Shown here: piece after piece, positions 35,029-44,689 of the stretch
Layout: each line of letters begins with the position of its first letter
Numbering within the stretch: position 1 is the first letter of the stretch
NCBI RefSeq assembly: GCF_963664415.1
Contig: NZ_OY761445.1
Location: 2,072,501 to 2,136,500, forward strand
Direction of reading: 5' to 3'
Length of the DNA: 64,000 nucleotides
DNA from: an uncultured Desulfobacter sp.
GTDB lineage: Bacteria > Desulfobacterota > Desulfobacteria > Desulfobacterales > Desulfobacteraceae
Notes under the pieces: generated by a model
What the model saw: the letters and a program-made list of their open reading frames with translations, nothing else
What the model was told of the DNA's origin: nothing
Databases searched by the model: none
Program-made: the position numbers and the translations under genes

Positions 35029-35654
35029 TGCGCATGGTAAAAAATTTTTTCCTAGGGGGGGTGGTTGTCTTGATTACGGCAATGGTTTCAGCCGGCGCAA
35101 TCGCAGCGACCATGGCGGACATGCAGGAGGCGGCCGGCAGCATCCGGTCAATCAGTGCAGATTTTATCCAGGAAAAGCATATGAAGATCCTCGTGAAACC
35201 GCTGATTTCCAAAGGGATTATCCGATTTCAAAGCCCGGATTCACTTAGGTTTGAATACCGGGAACCCATTCAAAACATCCTTATCATGCAGGGTAAAAGC
35301 GTTTCTCGTTATATACGCAAGGATGACACCTTTGTCCGGGACAATGCGGCGGCCATGGGTGCCATGACGATTGTCATGGATGAAATCAGCCAATGGCTGA
35401 AAGGGGATTTCAACACCAGTGTTTTCCATGCGACCATTGAGGATACGCCGGAACCCGGCAGAATCATCCTGGCGCCAAAGGATAAGGCCATGACCCACTT
35501 TATCCAGGACATTGTCCTGATATTATCTGAACAGCCGGGCGTATTTAAAGAGGTCATTATCCGAGAAAACCAGGACTCTTATACCCGCCTTCGATTTGAT
35601 AAAGTAAAACTGAATGAAGACATTAACCCAGAGGTGTTTACAGCTCCAAAATGA
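35028..35654 (+). CDS. LolA-like outer-membrane lipoprotein carrier
   Basis: The start at 35028 overlaps the fabG stop; an earlier ATG inside fabG is out of context. 208 residues with a signal peptide (about 1-26, ending AIAA) and the LolA-type fold: GSIRSISADFIQEKHMKILV, SPDSLRFEYREPIQNILIMQG and RLRFDKVKLNEDINPEVF. LolA homologues of this kind are found in aryl polyene clusters, where they are thought to carry the lipid product across the periplasm. It is not the housekeeping LolA by context. Confidence 0.82.
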   Translation: MRMVKNFFLGGVVVLITAMVSAGAIAATMADMQEAAGSIRSISADFIQEKHMKILVKPLISKGIIRFQSPDSLRFEYREPIQNILIMQGKSVSRYIRKDDTFVRDNAAAMGAMTIVMDEISQWLKGDFNTSVFHATIEDTPEPGRIILAPKDKAMTHFIQDIVLILSEQPGVFKEVIIRENQDSYTRLRFDKVKLNEDINPEVFTAPK

Positions 35655-36382
35655 GACGAAAGACCGCGCTGGAATATCTCGTTGTATTTATTTTTTTTAT
35701 TGGCGCAGGGTGCGCTGATCTGCCGCATATTATCCCCATAAACACTTCCCCGGTTCCTGATGATCAAAGCATTTCCCGGGAGTTAAACCGACTGTTTCCA
35801 ACCGGTTCTTTTCAGTTTGTCCACGCCATAGAGTTGACCATGCCGGGCAGCCATTCGGCCATGCTCATGGGTGTTGTAAATATCCATCCGGGGCAACAGG
35901 CCATCCATTGTGTGATCATGACACTGGAGGGACTGGTTCTTTTTGAAGCGGACCACACCAGAGAATCATTTACAATTCACCGGGCCATCCCCCCCTTTGA
36001 CAGTCAGGCCCTTGCCCAGGGTCTGATATCGGACATTGAACTGATTTTTTTCACACCCCAGGGAAAACTTAGTGCCTGGGGAAATCTTGAAAATAAAAAC
36101 AAGATTTTCAGATTTTCACACCCCTGTGGCGACATATTAGACATTGTCATCTCCTTGGACAGAAGCGTTTGGACCCAGACCCTAAGAAGCCCGAGCCATA
36201 AGATCAAACGCCGTGTTTCGTATGTGTTTCCCAGCCCCCGGACAGCCGCAAACACCAGGTCACCTGTTTTTCCAAAGTCTATAACCTTGACATCAGCATT
36301 TCCATCACGATACACGTTAACCATGACCCTGACAGACGCAGATTTAATACCTGACACCAACCACGGCAAAGACAATAAATGA
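35651..36382 (+). CDS. Putative lipoprotein (DUF3261-like) of the LolA operon
   Basis: 243 residues with a lipoprotein-type leader (LVVFIFFIGAGC, cysteine at about 21). The body has no strong motif (SHSAMLMGVVNIHPGQQAIH, LEGLVLFEADHTRESFTIHR). Position right after a LolA-like gene and overall layout resemble the DUF3261 lipoprotein of aryl polyene loci, which may act as a LolB-like acceptor. This assignment is by context. It overlaps both neighbours by four bases. Confidence 0.65.
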   Translation: MRRKTALEYLVVFIFFIGAGCADLPHIIPINTSPVPDDQSISRELNRLFPTGSFQFVHAIELTMPGSHSAMLMGVVNIHPGQQAIHCVIMTLEGLVLFEADHTRESFTIHRAIPPFDSQALAQGLISDIELIFFTPQGKLSAWGNLENKNKIFRFSHPCGDILDIVISLDRSVWTQTLRSPSHKIKRRVSYVFPSPRTAANTRSPVFPKSITLTSAFPSRYTLTMTLTDADLIPDTNHGKDNK

Positions 36383-37695
36383 AGCTGAAACTGATTTATC
36401 CCAAATGGACAAAACTTGACCGACAGACCGAATTTCATCTACCTCCCCATGGGCCTGTTGTGTTTGCAGCCGCCCTGCCCGATTATATCGACGTCGAGTT
36501 TATTGATGAAAATGTCCAAACCATTGACTTCGACGAACAGCTGGACGTGGTTGCGATCTCTATGATGCTCACCATCCAGGTGAACCGGGGCATTGCCATT
36601 GCTAAAAAATTCAGGGCCAAAGGCATTCCGGTCATTGCCGGGGGCATTGCCACCATGCTCCATGCCGAACAGATGATCGGCCAGGTGGACAGCGTGTTTC
36701 TTGGCGAGGCCGAAGGAAGGATGGAAAAGGTCTTTAACGACCTTAAAAAAAACCGGCTGGCTCCTGTGTATGATTATCTGTCTTCACAGCCGCCCATTGA
36801 GATGGTGGGTCCGGCCAGAAGGGATATTCTTGACCGGGATCTATACAACTATAAAGGGGTGCAAATGGTGGATCTGGTCCATGCTTCCCGGGGATGCCGG
36901 TTTAACTGCTATCCTTGCGCCGTGGCCTACCTTGGGGGACGTAAGTTCAGACCCAGACCCATTGACAAAACCATTGAAGAGCTGGCCGGCATTGACAATA
37001 ACCGGCTCTTTATCGTGGACAACTCCCTGGCCCAGGACAAGCAGTGGGAACTGGACCTGTTCCGGGAGATGATCCCTTTAAAGAAAAAATGGTGCTGCCA
37101 CCCCATTGAAAACGACCCTAAAGTGCTGGACCTGGCTGCCCAGGCAGGTGCCTGGTATGTTTACCAGGCCGTTTTCGACACCTCGGATTTAATCCGGGAC
37201 AGAATTAAACGCTATCATGATTACGGCATCGGTGTAGAGGGTACGATCCTTCTCGGCCTTGACCACCACACAGAAAACTCCATCAAAAGACTGATTGATT
37301 TTCTTTTGGAAATTGATCTTGACCTGGCCGAATTTACCGTACTAACGCCCTTCCCCCACACCCGGGCCTGGGAGGAGCTGAACCGCCAGAACAGAATTCT
37401 ATCCTATGACTGGGATGAGTATTCTGCCGACAAAGTGGTGTATCAGCCCAAAAACATGGCTCCGGAACGGCTCCAGGAGCTGCTCCAGTATGCCTGGGAT
37501 TCCTTTTACCAGGATGAACCCCAGAATATCAAAATGTACAAATTGTTAAAGACGGTCATTCAAAAAGAAAAAGCGGATAACACCTATCGCCCCAGAAACC
37601 GGAAACTTGTTGGCTCCGCGTTTGGGCGGCCTGCCGGTCAACAAAACAGCGATCCATTACAAGGGAACCACAGCAACATCAGGAATACAGAATGA
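36379..37695 (+). CDS. B12-binding-domain radical SAM protein
   Basis: 438 residues. The N-terminal B12-binding-like domain (about 1-130) includes DVVAISMMLTIQVNRGIAIA and VIAGGIATMLHAEQMIGQVD. The radical SAM domain holds SRGCRFNCYPC, a CX3CX2C triad for the 4Fe-4S cluster, near residue 174-181. The C-terminal tail is HpnJ/BchE-like in layout. Such enzymes methylate or rearrange unactivated carbons. In this operon the product could modify the acyl chain; this is inference. It overlaps the following acetyltransferase gene by four bases. Confidence 0.87.
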   Translation: MKLKLIYPKWTKLDRQTEFHLPPHGPVVFAAALPDYIDVEFIDENVQTIDFDEQLDVVAISMMLTIQVNRGIAIAKKFRAKGIPVIAGGIATMLHAEQMIGQVDSVFLGEAEGRMEKVFNDLKKNRLAPVYDYLSSQPPIEMVGPARRDILDRDLYNYKGVQMVDLVHASRGCRFNCYPCAVAYLGGRKFRPRPIDKTIEELAGIDNNRLFIVDNSLAQDKQWELDLFREMIPLKKKWCCHPIENDPKVLDLAAQAGAWYVYQAVFDTSDLIRDRIKRYHDYGIGVEGTILLGLDHHTENSIKRLIDFLLEIDLDLAEFTVLTPFPHTRAWEELNRQNRILSYDWDEYSADKVVYQPKNMAPERLQELLQYAWDSFYQDEPQNIKMYKLLKTVIQKEKADNTYRPRNRKLVGSAFGRPAGQQNSDPLQGNHSNIRNTE

Positions 37696-38180
37696 TTAGA
37701 GAAGCAAGAGAATCTGACTGCATCAATATAGCAGCGCTCTCTTTGGAGGTGTGGCTGACAACATATTCCATTGATGGCATTCGAACTGAAAATTCAAAGC
37801 ATGCTTTATCCCTTTTCACAGAAACATATTTCAAAGGATTATTAAAGGACTCTAAATATAAGCTATTAGTTTCCACTAATGGCGTTTATCTTAGAGGATT
37901 TGCGCTGATAAATCTGGAATCTCAATTCGAAAAAGCAGATAATGGTTTTGAGATTCAAAAACTTTATGTACATGGCCCGTTCCAAAGCCAAGGTATTGGT
38001 CAAACTTTGCTATCAGAAATAATAGAACGGTATGGGAATAAATTTTGGCTTTATACCTGGATTCGGAATAAATCCTTAGGTTTTTATAAAAAATATGGAT
38101 TCGTGGACATTGGGCAATACAATTTTAAATTGGGGAATCATATTATTGAAAACTGTGTTTTAGCTTATGTCCACACATAA
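37692..38180 (+). CDS. GNAT-family N-acetyltransferase
   Basis: 162 residues with the acetyl-CoA motif A region (KLYVHGPFQSQGIGQTLLSE, about 96-115) and WIRNKSLGFYKKYGFVDIGQ. The start overlaps the radical SAM stop by four bases, but base composition shifts sharply to AT-rich here, so the gene was probably inserted behind the operon. Acceptor unknown. Confidence 0.85.
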   Translation: MIREARESDCINIAALSLEVWLTTYSIDGIRTENSKHALSLFTETYFKGLLKDSKYKLLVSTNGVYLRGFALINLESQFEKADNGFEIQKLYVHGPFQSQGIGQTLLSEIIERYGNKFWLYTWIRNKSLGFYKKYGFVDIGQYNFKLGNHIIENCVLAYVHT

Positions 38181-38264
38181 CGAATAAGGACAGACTGTTA
38201 AAACGCAGCGACACACATTTAGGTTTATTAATTATATTACCCAAACTATTCACAAACACGAAAA

Positions 38265-38774
38265 ATGACTGACGTCATTGAAGATAAAAAGGATAAATCC
38301 AAACGAGACGAGTATATCTCTCGAATCAATCGGGTTATTGACTTTATCGATACAAATATTGATAAAGAATTTTCTCTCAGAACGCTTGCCGAAGTTGCTT
38401 GTTTCTCTCAATTTCATTTTCATCGAATTTTCAAGGCAATGTATGGAGAGACACTGCATCAATTTATACAAAGACTAAGAATAGAAAAAGCAGCGTCTCA
38501 ACTTATCCACTGGCCAGAAAAATCAATTACCGAAATTGCCTTTGGCTGTGGTTTTTCCAGCTCAGCAGCGTTTGCCCGGGCATTCAAGGCCAAATTTAAA
38601 ATGAGTGCAAGCCAATGGCGGTCGAAAAACGATCTGCAAAATAGCAATATCTGGAAAGATTTCCATATCGCCTCCTATTACATTGACAGTGTAACCAATA
38701 ATCTAATTTGGAGGATTCAGTTGACAATGTTAATTGACAACAATCCAATCGTTTGTTTTAATCTGCATACGTGA
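38265..38774 (+). CDS. AraC-family regulator, truncated after DNA-binding domain
   Basis: 169 residues. The first 105 hold the two AraC helix-turn-helix motifs (FSLRTLAEVACFSQFHFHRI; ITEIAFGCGFSSSAAFARAF). Proteins of this layout normally continue with a GyrI-like effector domain to about 280 residues. Here the sequence stops at residue 169 soon after NNLIWRIQ, so the effector domain is missing. AT-rich, like the preceding GNAT gene; probably acquired with it. Confidence 0.78.
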   Translation: MTDVIEDKKDKSKRDEYISRINRVIDFIDTNIDKEFSLRTLAEVACFSQFHFHRIFKAMYGETLHQFIQRLRIEKAASQLIHWPEKSITEIAFGCGFSSSAAFARAFKAKFKMSASQWRSKNDLQNSNIWKDFHIASYYIDSVTNNLIWRIQLTMLIDNNPIVCFNLHT

Positions 38775-38933
38775 CATGCGCTGTCGCCTTAAGGTTTTCC
38801 CATAGATAAATAGATTGGCGCGACCATTTGCGGCAAGGCGGATCATATCTTTATCATGCAAGAACGTTTGTTATTGTCGTGTACGCAGCAAATTGAATAT
38901 ATCCGATCCAAAGAAAAATAAAGAAACGTCGAA

Positions 38934-41738
38934 ATGTTCAAAAACAAAAGCATTGCCGGCACATATTTCATCAGCACCGCCATTATCTTATTCATGCTCT
39001 TTGCGACCCTGGGATATTTCTGGATTTACCAGGAACAAAAAAAATTCCTTACTGAGTCGAATAAGCTTAGAAGCGATTTCATTGAATCCCAACGTCGGCG
39101 TATAAAAACCGAGGTGGAAAACACCATTGAATATATTGCGTATAAAAAATCCAAAACAAATAAGCGGGTCAGACAACAAATTAAATCCAGGGTCAACGAA
39201 GCCCACGCAATAGCAACCCATATTTGCAATCTTTACCAAGATAACCACAGCACGCAAGAATTGGCGCATATGGTCAAAGAGGCGTTGTGCGCCTTGCGCT
39301 ATAATAACGGACGGGGATACTATTTTGCCACATCTTTGACCGGGACCGAAGAGCTTTTAACGCACAGACCTCAACCGGAAAACAAAGCGGCGAATAAAAT
39401 ACAGGATATTCGGGGCCAATATGTCATCAAAGAGATGATTCAGATCGCAAAAGAGAAAGGAGAGGGATTTTATGAATATTTCTGGACAAAGCCGGAAAAG
39501 ACAAGACGAGACTTCCCCAAAATCTCCTTTGTCAAACGATTTGAGCCATTAAACTGGTGTATCGGTACGGGTGAATACCTTGATGATATGGAAAAGGATA
39601 TCAAAAAAGAGGTTCTGGAAAGAATATCAAATGTCAGATTTGGAAAAGACGGTTATATTTTTGTCTTCAAATATGACGGCACATATGTAAGCCATATTGA
39701 CCCTCAATTTATCGGCAAAAACATGATCAATGTCACAGATCTCAACGGTGTCAAAATCAACCGCAGGTTTTTGGAAGCAGCCACCGTCCCGGAAGGCATC
39801 TATATCAACTATGTGTGGGAAAAACCAAGTTCAGGCATAAAAGCACCGAAGCTGGCTTTTGCCAAATCCTTTGAGGCCTGGGAATGGATTATCGGCACAG
39901 GCGTATATATGGACGACGTTGAAAAAACCATAAATAAAAAGCTTGAGGCGTATTTAGCAGGCGTACGAAACCAAATCACGTTCATCCTATGCCTCTTTGC
40001 CCTTTCCATCTTAATTACGATTCTCATACTCCGTTATTTTTTGAGAAACATTAAAACAGGCATTAAAGTATTTGCAGAATTTTTTAAAAAAAGTGCTGTT
40101 TCAAATGAGAAAATAAATCCCTTGGTAATCCCTTTTTCCGAATTCAGAACCCTGGCGGATTTGTCCAACAAAATGGTGGATGACCGCAAACGCAAAGACA
40201 AGGCGCTTCGGGAAAGCGAAGAGCGATTCCGTAACTTATCCCATGCAACATTTGAAGGTATCGTTTTACATGATAAAGGTTGGATCATTGAGGCCAATGA
40301 GCAATTTTATAAAATGTACGGATATACCCGCCAAGAGTTGGCTGATAAAAATATTCTGCGTACGTTGGTGGACCCTGATTCAATGGTTATGATGAAAAAT
40401 AAGGTCGATGCCAGAGATTTCGGCCCCTACGAAGTAACATGTTTAAAAAAGAATGGAAGCACGTTCCCCGTCGAGATCAGGGTCAGGCTCATGGGGTACC
40501 AGGGGCGAGAGGTCAGAATGGCTGCGATCAGAGATCTGTCCGAACAGCAAAAGGTTCAGGAACAAAAAAAAGAGCTTGAAGCCCGGCTTCGGCGTGCGGA
40601 AAAGATGGAGGCCATAGGCACCTTGGCAGGCGGTGTTGCACACGATCTCAACAATGTACTGACCGGTCTTGTGAGCTACCCGGATTTACTACTGATGGAT
40701 CTGCCTGAAGACAGCGACTTGCGCGACCCCATTTTAACCATTCAAAATTCCGGCAAAAAGGCGGCCGCAATTGTGCAGGATCTGCTGACGCTGGCAAGGA
40801 GAGGCGTTGCCGTCTCCAAAGTTATCAATTTAAACGATCTGATCACTGATTATCTTAAATCACCGGAACATGGCAAATTAAAGTCATTTCACCCCAGGGC
40901 CGAATTTGAGACCAATCTTCAAACGGATCTTCTAAACATCATGGGGTCTCCGGTTCATCTGTCCAAAACCATTATGAATCTGATATCCAATGCTGTTGAG
41001 TCTATAAATGACCACGGCGTTGTTTCCATTTCCACAAAAAACCGCTACATTGATACATGCATAAAAGGTTATGACGAAGTTCGGGAAGGAGACTATGTCA
41101 TCTTGAGCGTGACAGATAGCGGCTCTGGTATCAGCGAAGGAGATCTGGAAAAAATTTTCGAGCCTTTTTATACCAAAAAAACCATGGGAAGAAGTGGTAC
41201 CGGCCTGGGTATGGCTGTGGTATGGGGAACGGTAAAAGACCACGACGGTTACATCAATGTTGAAAGCCAAGAGGGACAAGGAACAAAATTCACCCTCTTT
41301 TTTCCGGTGACAAGGAAGGCGGTTGAAAAAGACGAAGTACTGTCAATTGATGATTACATGGGGAACGGCGAAAAAATCCTGGTTGTAGATGACGTGTCCC
41401 AACAAATAGAAATCGCCTCCGCCCTGCTGCAAAAATTGGGATACGTTGTGGATGCCGTCTCAAGCGGAGAAGACGCCGTGGAATATATGAAAGACAATTC
41501 GGCAGACATCATCATTTTGGACATGATCATGGACCCGGGAATAGACGGCCTGGACACATACAAGCGTATTCTGGAACTGAATCCGGGACAACGGGCCATC
41601 ATTGCCAGCGGATTTTCAGAAACGGAACGGATCAAAGAGGCCCAAAGGCTGGGGGCCGGAGAATACGTTAAAAAACCCTATACGTTGGAAAAAATCGGAA
41701 TAGCCGTGAAAACTGAACTGAAGCGAGAACGAATTTAA
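38934..41738 (+). CDS. Hybrid sensor histidine kinase with tandem Cache domains
   Basis: 934 residues. TM1 at about 9-30; two Cache-type sensor modules (about 90-210 with NNGRGYYFATSLTG and WCIGTGEYLDDMEKDI; about 230-330 with GKDGYIFVFKYDGTYV and WIIGTGVYMDDVEK); TM2 at about 343-365; PAS (about 425-545); HisKA with phospho-acceptor H570 in GVAHDLNNVLTGL; HATPase (NLISNAVES, SDSGSGI-like VTDSGSGIS, GTGLGMAVV); receiver with phospho-acceptor D863 in ILDMIMDPG. The tandem Cache plan suggests sensing of small periplasmic organic acids. No separate response regulator or effector is adjacent, so its output partner is elsewhere. Confidence 0.92.
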   Translation: MFKNKSIAGTYFISTAIILFMLFATLGYFWIYQEQKKFLTESNKLRSDFIESQRRRIKTEVENTIEYIAYKKSKTNKRVRQQIKSRVNEAHAIATHICNLYQDNHSTQELAHMVKEALCALRYNNGRGYYFATSLTGTEELLTHRPQPENKAANKIQDIRGQYVIKEMIQIAKEKGEGFYEYFWTKPEKTRRDFPKISFVKRFEPLNWCIGTGEYLDDMEKDIKKEVLERISNVRFGKDGYIFVFKYDGTYVSHIDPQFIGKNMINVTDLNGVKINRRFLEAATVPEGIYINYVWEKPSSGIKAPKLAFAKSFEAWEWIIGTGVYMDDVEKTINKKLEAYLAGVRNQITFILCLFALSILITILILRYFLRNIKTGIKVFAEFFKKSAVSNEKINPLVIPFSEFRTLADLSNKMVDDRKRKDKALRESEERFRNLSHATFEGIVLHDKGWIIEANEQFYKMYGYTRQELADKNILRTLVDPDSMVMMKNKVDARDFGPYEVTCLKKNGSTFPVEIRVRLMGYQGREVRMAAIRDLSEQQKVQEQKKELEARLRRAEKMEAIGTLAGGVAHDLNNVLTGLVSYPDLLLMDLPEDSDLRDPILTIQNSGKKAAAIVQDLLTLARRGVAVSKVINLNDLITDYLKSPEHGKLKSFHPRAEFETNLQTDLLNIMGSPVHLSKTIMNLISNAVESINDHGVVSISTKNRYIDTCIKGYDEVREGDYVILSVTDSGSGISEGDLEKIFEPFYTKKTMGRSGTGLGMAVVWGTVKDHDGYINVESQEGQGTKFTLFFPVTRKAVEKDEVLSIDDYMGNGEKILVVDDVSQQIEIASALLQKLGYVVDAVSSGEDAVEYMKDNSADIIILDMIMDPGIDGLDTYKRILELNPGQRAIIASGFSETERIKEAQRLGAGEYVKKPYTLEKIGIAVKTELKRERI

Positions 41739-41792
41739 TACCCTCTCTATTATTTTAGGCGGGCATGAGCACAAGCTCAGCAGGAGACGATT

Positions 41793-43166
41793 ATTTTCCA
41801 TCAAAAAAGCAAAATATATGGGGCCACCCTCTTGGTGGTGGCTGCCATCGGCATCGGCATATATCTGTTGTTTGATCAAATGGGATTCAGATTCAAGGAT
41901 CCTTTGAAACAGATCCAAACGCGCGGTACGATCCGCATGATAACGGCCAACACGGCCACATCATATTACACGTACCGGGATTCTCCCATGGGATTTGAGT
42001 ATGACCTTGCCAAAGCGTTTGCAGATCATCTTGGGGTGACCCTTGAAGTGATCGTTCCGGATTGGAACTCAATGTTTGAGGTCCTCAATTCCGGGCAGGG
42101 AGATTTCATTGCCGCCGGCATCACCATAACAAAATCAAGGGAGCGGATCGCTTTATTTTCCGATTCCTACATGCCTGTGCAGCAAAAATTCATTCACCAC
42201 AAACTAAAATTCGGCATAAAAAATCTTGAGCAGCTGGCGGGCAGAACCATTTATGTCAGAAAAGGCACCTCTTATCAGGAACGTTTAGAGGAGCTCAAAG
42301 CATCGGGGATCGATCTTACGATTCTGCCCCTTAAAGATGTGGCCACCGAAGAATTTATCAGATTGGTTTCTGAAAAAAAGATCAAATATACCATTGCGGA
42401 TTCAAACATTGCGCTGTTAAACCGCAGATACTACCCGGACATTATAATCGGGCTGCCTATTCAGGAAGAAGAGCACCTGGGGTGGGCCGTAAAAAAAACG
42501 AACAGAGGCCTGCGGGACCAAATCAATGAGTTCCTTGAGATGGCCGAAGAAACCGGTATTTTTGCTAAGCTATATGAAAAGTATTACGGCAACGTGGAAA
42601 TTTTTGATTATTTTGACTTAAAAAAATTTCACGAACGAATTAAAACCCGGCTGCCCGAATATAAAAAGATGATTAAAAAAGAATCTGAAAAATACGGTTT
42701 TGACTGGCGGCTGATTGCCGCAATGGTCTACCAGGAATCTCATTTCAATGCCAAGGCCAAAAGCCGTACCGGCGTCAGGGGGCTGATGCAGGTGACACAG
42801 GAAACGGCCAGGCGGATGGGGATCAAAAATCGGCTGGATCCAAAACAGAGCGTTAAAGCCGGCGTTAAATTTTTCAACATGATGCACAAGCGATTTAATG
42901 ACATTCCAGACCCGCGGCAAAAAAAACGCTTTGCACTTGCCGCTTATAACGTGGGATATGGTCATGTCAGAGATGCCCAGGAAATTGCCCGGCAACAGGG
43001 CATGGATATCAACAAATGGACATCCCTGAAAAAAACCCTGCCCCTTCTAAGCAAACGCAAATACTATGAAAAAACCCGGTACGGATATGCCCGGGGCCAG
43101 GAGCCGGTTCATTATGTAGAACGGATTTTTACCTATTACGATATCCTCAGGCAAAAAAAACATTAA
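41793..43166 (+). CDS. mltF: MltF-type membrane-bound lytic transglycosylase
   Basis: N-terminal membrane anchor (IYGATLLVVAAIGIGIYLLF), then a periplasmic SBP_bac_3-like module (about 40-255; GFEYDLAKAFADHLGV) and a C-terminal SLT domain with the catalytic glutamate in AAMVYQESHFNAKAKS and GVRGLMQVTQETARRMG. It cleaves murein glycan strands. The start is uncertain: no ATG, GTG or TTG lies between the upstream stop (41766) and the anchor; TTG 41832 would cut the anchor. ATT 41793 has CAGGAGA six bases ahead and keeps the anchor intact. Its 3' end overlaps the convergent cbiK end by four bases. Confidence 0.85.
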   Translation: MFHQKSKIYGATLLVVAAIGIGIYLLFDQMGFRFKDPLKQIQTRGTIRMITANTATSYYTYRDSPMGFEYDLAKAFADHLGVTLEVIVPDWNSMFEVLNSGQGDFIAAGITITKSRERIALFSDSYMPVQQKFIHHKLKFGIKNLEQLAGRTIYVRKGTSYQERLEELKASGIDLTILPLKDVATEEFIRLVSEKKIKYTIADSNIALLNRRYYPDIIIGLPIQEEEHLGWAVKKTNRGLRDQINEFLEMAEETGIFAKLYEKYYGNVEIFDYFDLKKFHERIKTRLPEYKKMIKKESEKYGFDWRLIAAMVYQESHFNAKAKSRTGVRGLMQVTQETARRMGIKNRLDPKQSVKAGVKFFNMMHKRFNDIPDPRQKKRFALAAYNVGYGHVRDAQEIARQQGMDINKWTSLKKTLPLLSKRKYYEKTRYGYARGQEPVHYVERIFTYYDILRQKKH

Positions 43167-44014
43167 TAGCAGCGCATAATCTTCAACGCACGTTCCAACC
43201 GTTGACAAAAAAAACGGATACATTCTTTCCGAAATGCCAAGCCCTTAAAATATTCACTGTCGCCGATAGAGATTGTGGGGCAGTCCACCGCAATGCCCAT
43301 ATCTTCAAACATGCAGCGCCAACTGTCTTCTGGGCCCATCAGATCGTCTTCCACATGGATGCCGGCCAAAAACATCATGGGAATCAGACGGATGTGGGTA
43401 AAATCCTTTTGGGCCTGGTTCTTGCTGATTAGCCCGGCAACACTGTTGATATTGGGGATACCTTCGACCGTGGCTGTATACACATTGTCATAAAGCCCGG
43501 ACACAAGATGGTCGATGCCCATATAAACCATATTCACCGGATCTGCTGCCAGAGGCGTGCCGTGAAGGGCCAGCAGATTAATTTCCTTTTCCCCGGTCAA
43601 AAAATCATTTGACACCTCTTCAAGCACCTGTTCAACAAACGCCCATCGATGGCAAAGTGTTTCGCCCATGACCACCCGCAGCCCCGGAAAGTATAAAGAA
43701 GACTCCCTGACCTGCTGATATTCCGTACCCGGAAAGACATGCAGCGGCTGAACCACTGCTTTTCGGTACCCATCTGCCTCCACCTTTCCCAATATTTCCA
43801 AAAGGCTTGGCAACCCTTTTTTTCTTCGGATGATCTCCGAAGTATAGGCCCAATAGATGTCGTAATCGACAAATTGTTCGGCCAGCTGCGCTTGGACCCT
43901 GTCCATGGCGTCCTGGCCCCGGGATGATGACCCGAATGCGGCAATAACAATTGCCGGTTGTTCTTTAAGTCTTGGCTGGCGCATTTTTCGGCCTATGTAG
44001 CCATGTTGATCCAT
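43163..44014 (-). CDS. cbiK: Sirohydrochlorin cobaltochelatase (CbiK type)
   Basis: 283 residues. Family features: IVIAAFGSSSRGQDAMDRVQ at the N-terminus, QPLHVFPGTEYQQVRES with a metal-binding histidine, LALHGTPLAADPVNMVYMG and the second-half MMFLAGIHVEDDLMGPEDSW. It inserts Co2+ into sirohydrochlorin in the anaerobic B12 pathway; some relatives are periplasmic, but no signal peptide is evident here. It is the last gene of a minus-strand group after the riboswitch-controlled TonB receptor, consistent with cobalt acquisition. Confidence 0.9.
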   Translation of the reverse strand: MDQHGYIGRKMRQPRLKEQPAIVIAAFGSSSRGQDAMDRVQAQLAEQFVDYDIYWAYTSEIIRRKKGLPSLLEILGKVEADGYRKAVVQPLHVFPGTEYQQVRESSLYFPGLRVVMGETLCHRWAFVEQVLEEVSNDFLTGEKEINLLALHGTPLAADPVNMVYMGIDHLVSGLYDNVYTATVEGIPNINSVAGLISKNQAQKDFTHIRLIPMMFLAGIHVEDDLMGPEDSWRCMFEDMGIAVDCPTISIGDSEYFKGLAFRKECIRFFCQRLERALKIMRCY

Positions 44015-44036
44015 AATTGATCACTCCTTTTTCTGT

Positions 44037-44689
44037 TCAGACACGATTCAATTTATACCCTGTAACCAAAAGCACCAGAATTTCTGCAGCAATCATCATA
44101 ACTTGCCAGGCTGAACCCGAAGAGGTTACAGTTGTTTTTTTTGCCTTTTCTTCCACCATCTCAAACCCTTCAATATTTTTCTCTTTGGTGTCGGCCCGGG
44201 CATTCTCTGGTTGCTGAATTTCTTTAATCACCTTTTCAAGGCCCTGCCGGGCTTTCTGGTATTCGGCGATTCTTTTTTCCAGGGGCTTGCCTGAGGCCTT
44301 GGCCAGGGCCGTTTTAAAAGCGCGTGTTGTTTTTTCTGGTTCAAATCTTCAATTTTTTCAGCTTTCAAAATTCCCGGCTGTTTTAAGATACTTTCCAGGT
44401 CCCGGACATATGCTGTGATATGGGCCGACAGCATGGACTGGACCTCTTTTGGCAAGGTTCCTCCCCGGCTGATCTCTTCAAGGAATGCGGACAAGGGCTT
44501 ATTTGATCGTTTTTGCCTGCGCTTAATCCATTCACCGAAAAAACCACCGGTATAGATAAACAACCATAGGCACAGAATAATCAGCAAGGCCGCCACCGGT
44601 ACCAGCAATGCCGTTGAGATCGTGTATAAAATAGTTTGGAATACAGCGAAAACGCCAGGGACAAATTGAAAAGGATTACTGTGGCACAA
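44037..44689 (-). CDS. ExbB/TolQ-like membrane protein, split by a -1 shift at TTTAAAA
   Basis: The first frame (44689 to 44228) has an N-terminal helix (LLVPVAALLIILCLWLFIY) and GGFFGEWIKRRQKR, similar to the start of ExbB-like proteins in cobalt-related clusters, then KAEKIEDLNQKKQHALLK. A -1 shift on T-TTA-AAA restores KTALAKASGKPLEKRIAEYQ and a C-terminal helix (WQVMMIAAEILVLLVTGYK) ending at 44037. The only available start is TTG. It could be a programmed frameshift or decay; the neighbouring DUF2162-like fragment shows real decay, so the second is likelier. Confidence 0.6.
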
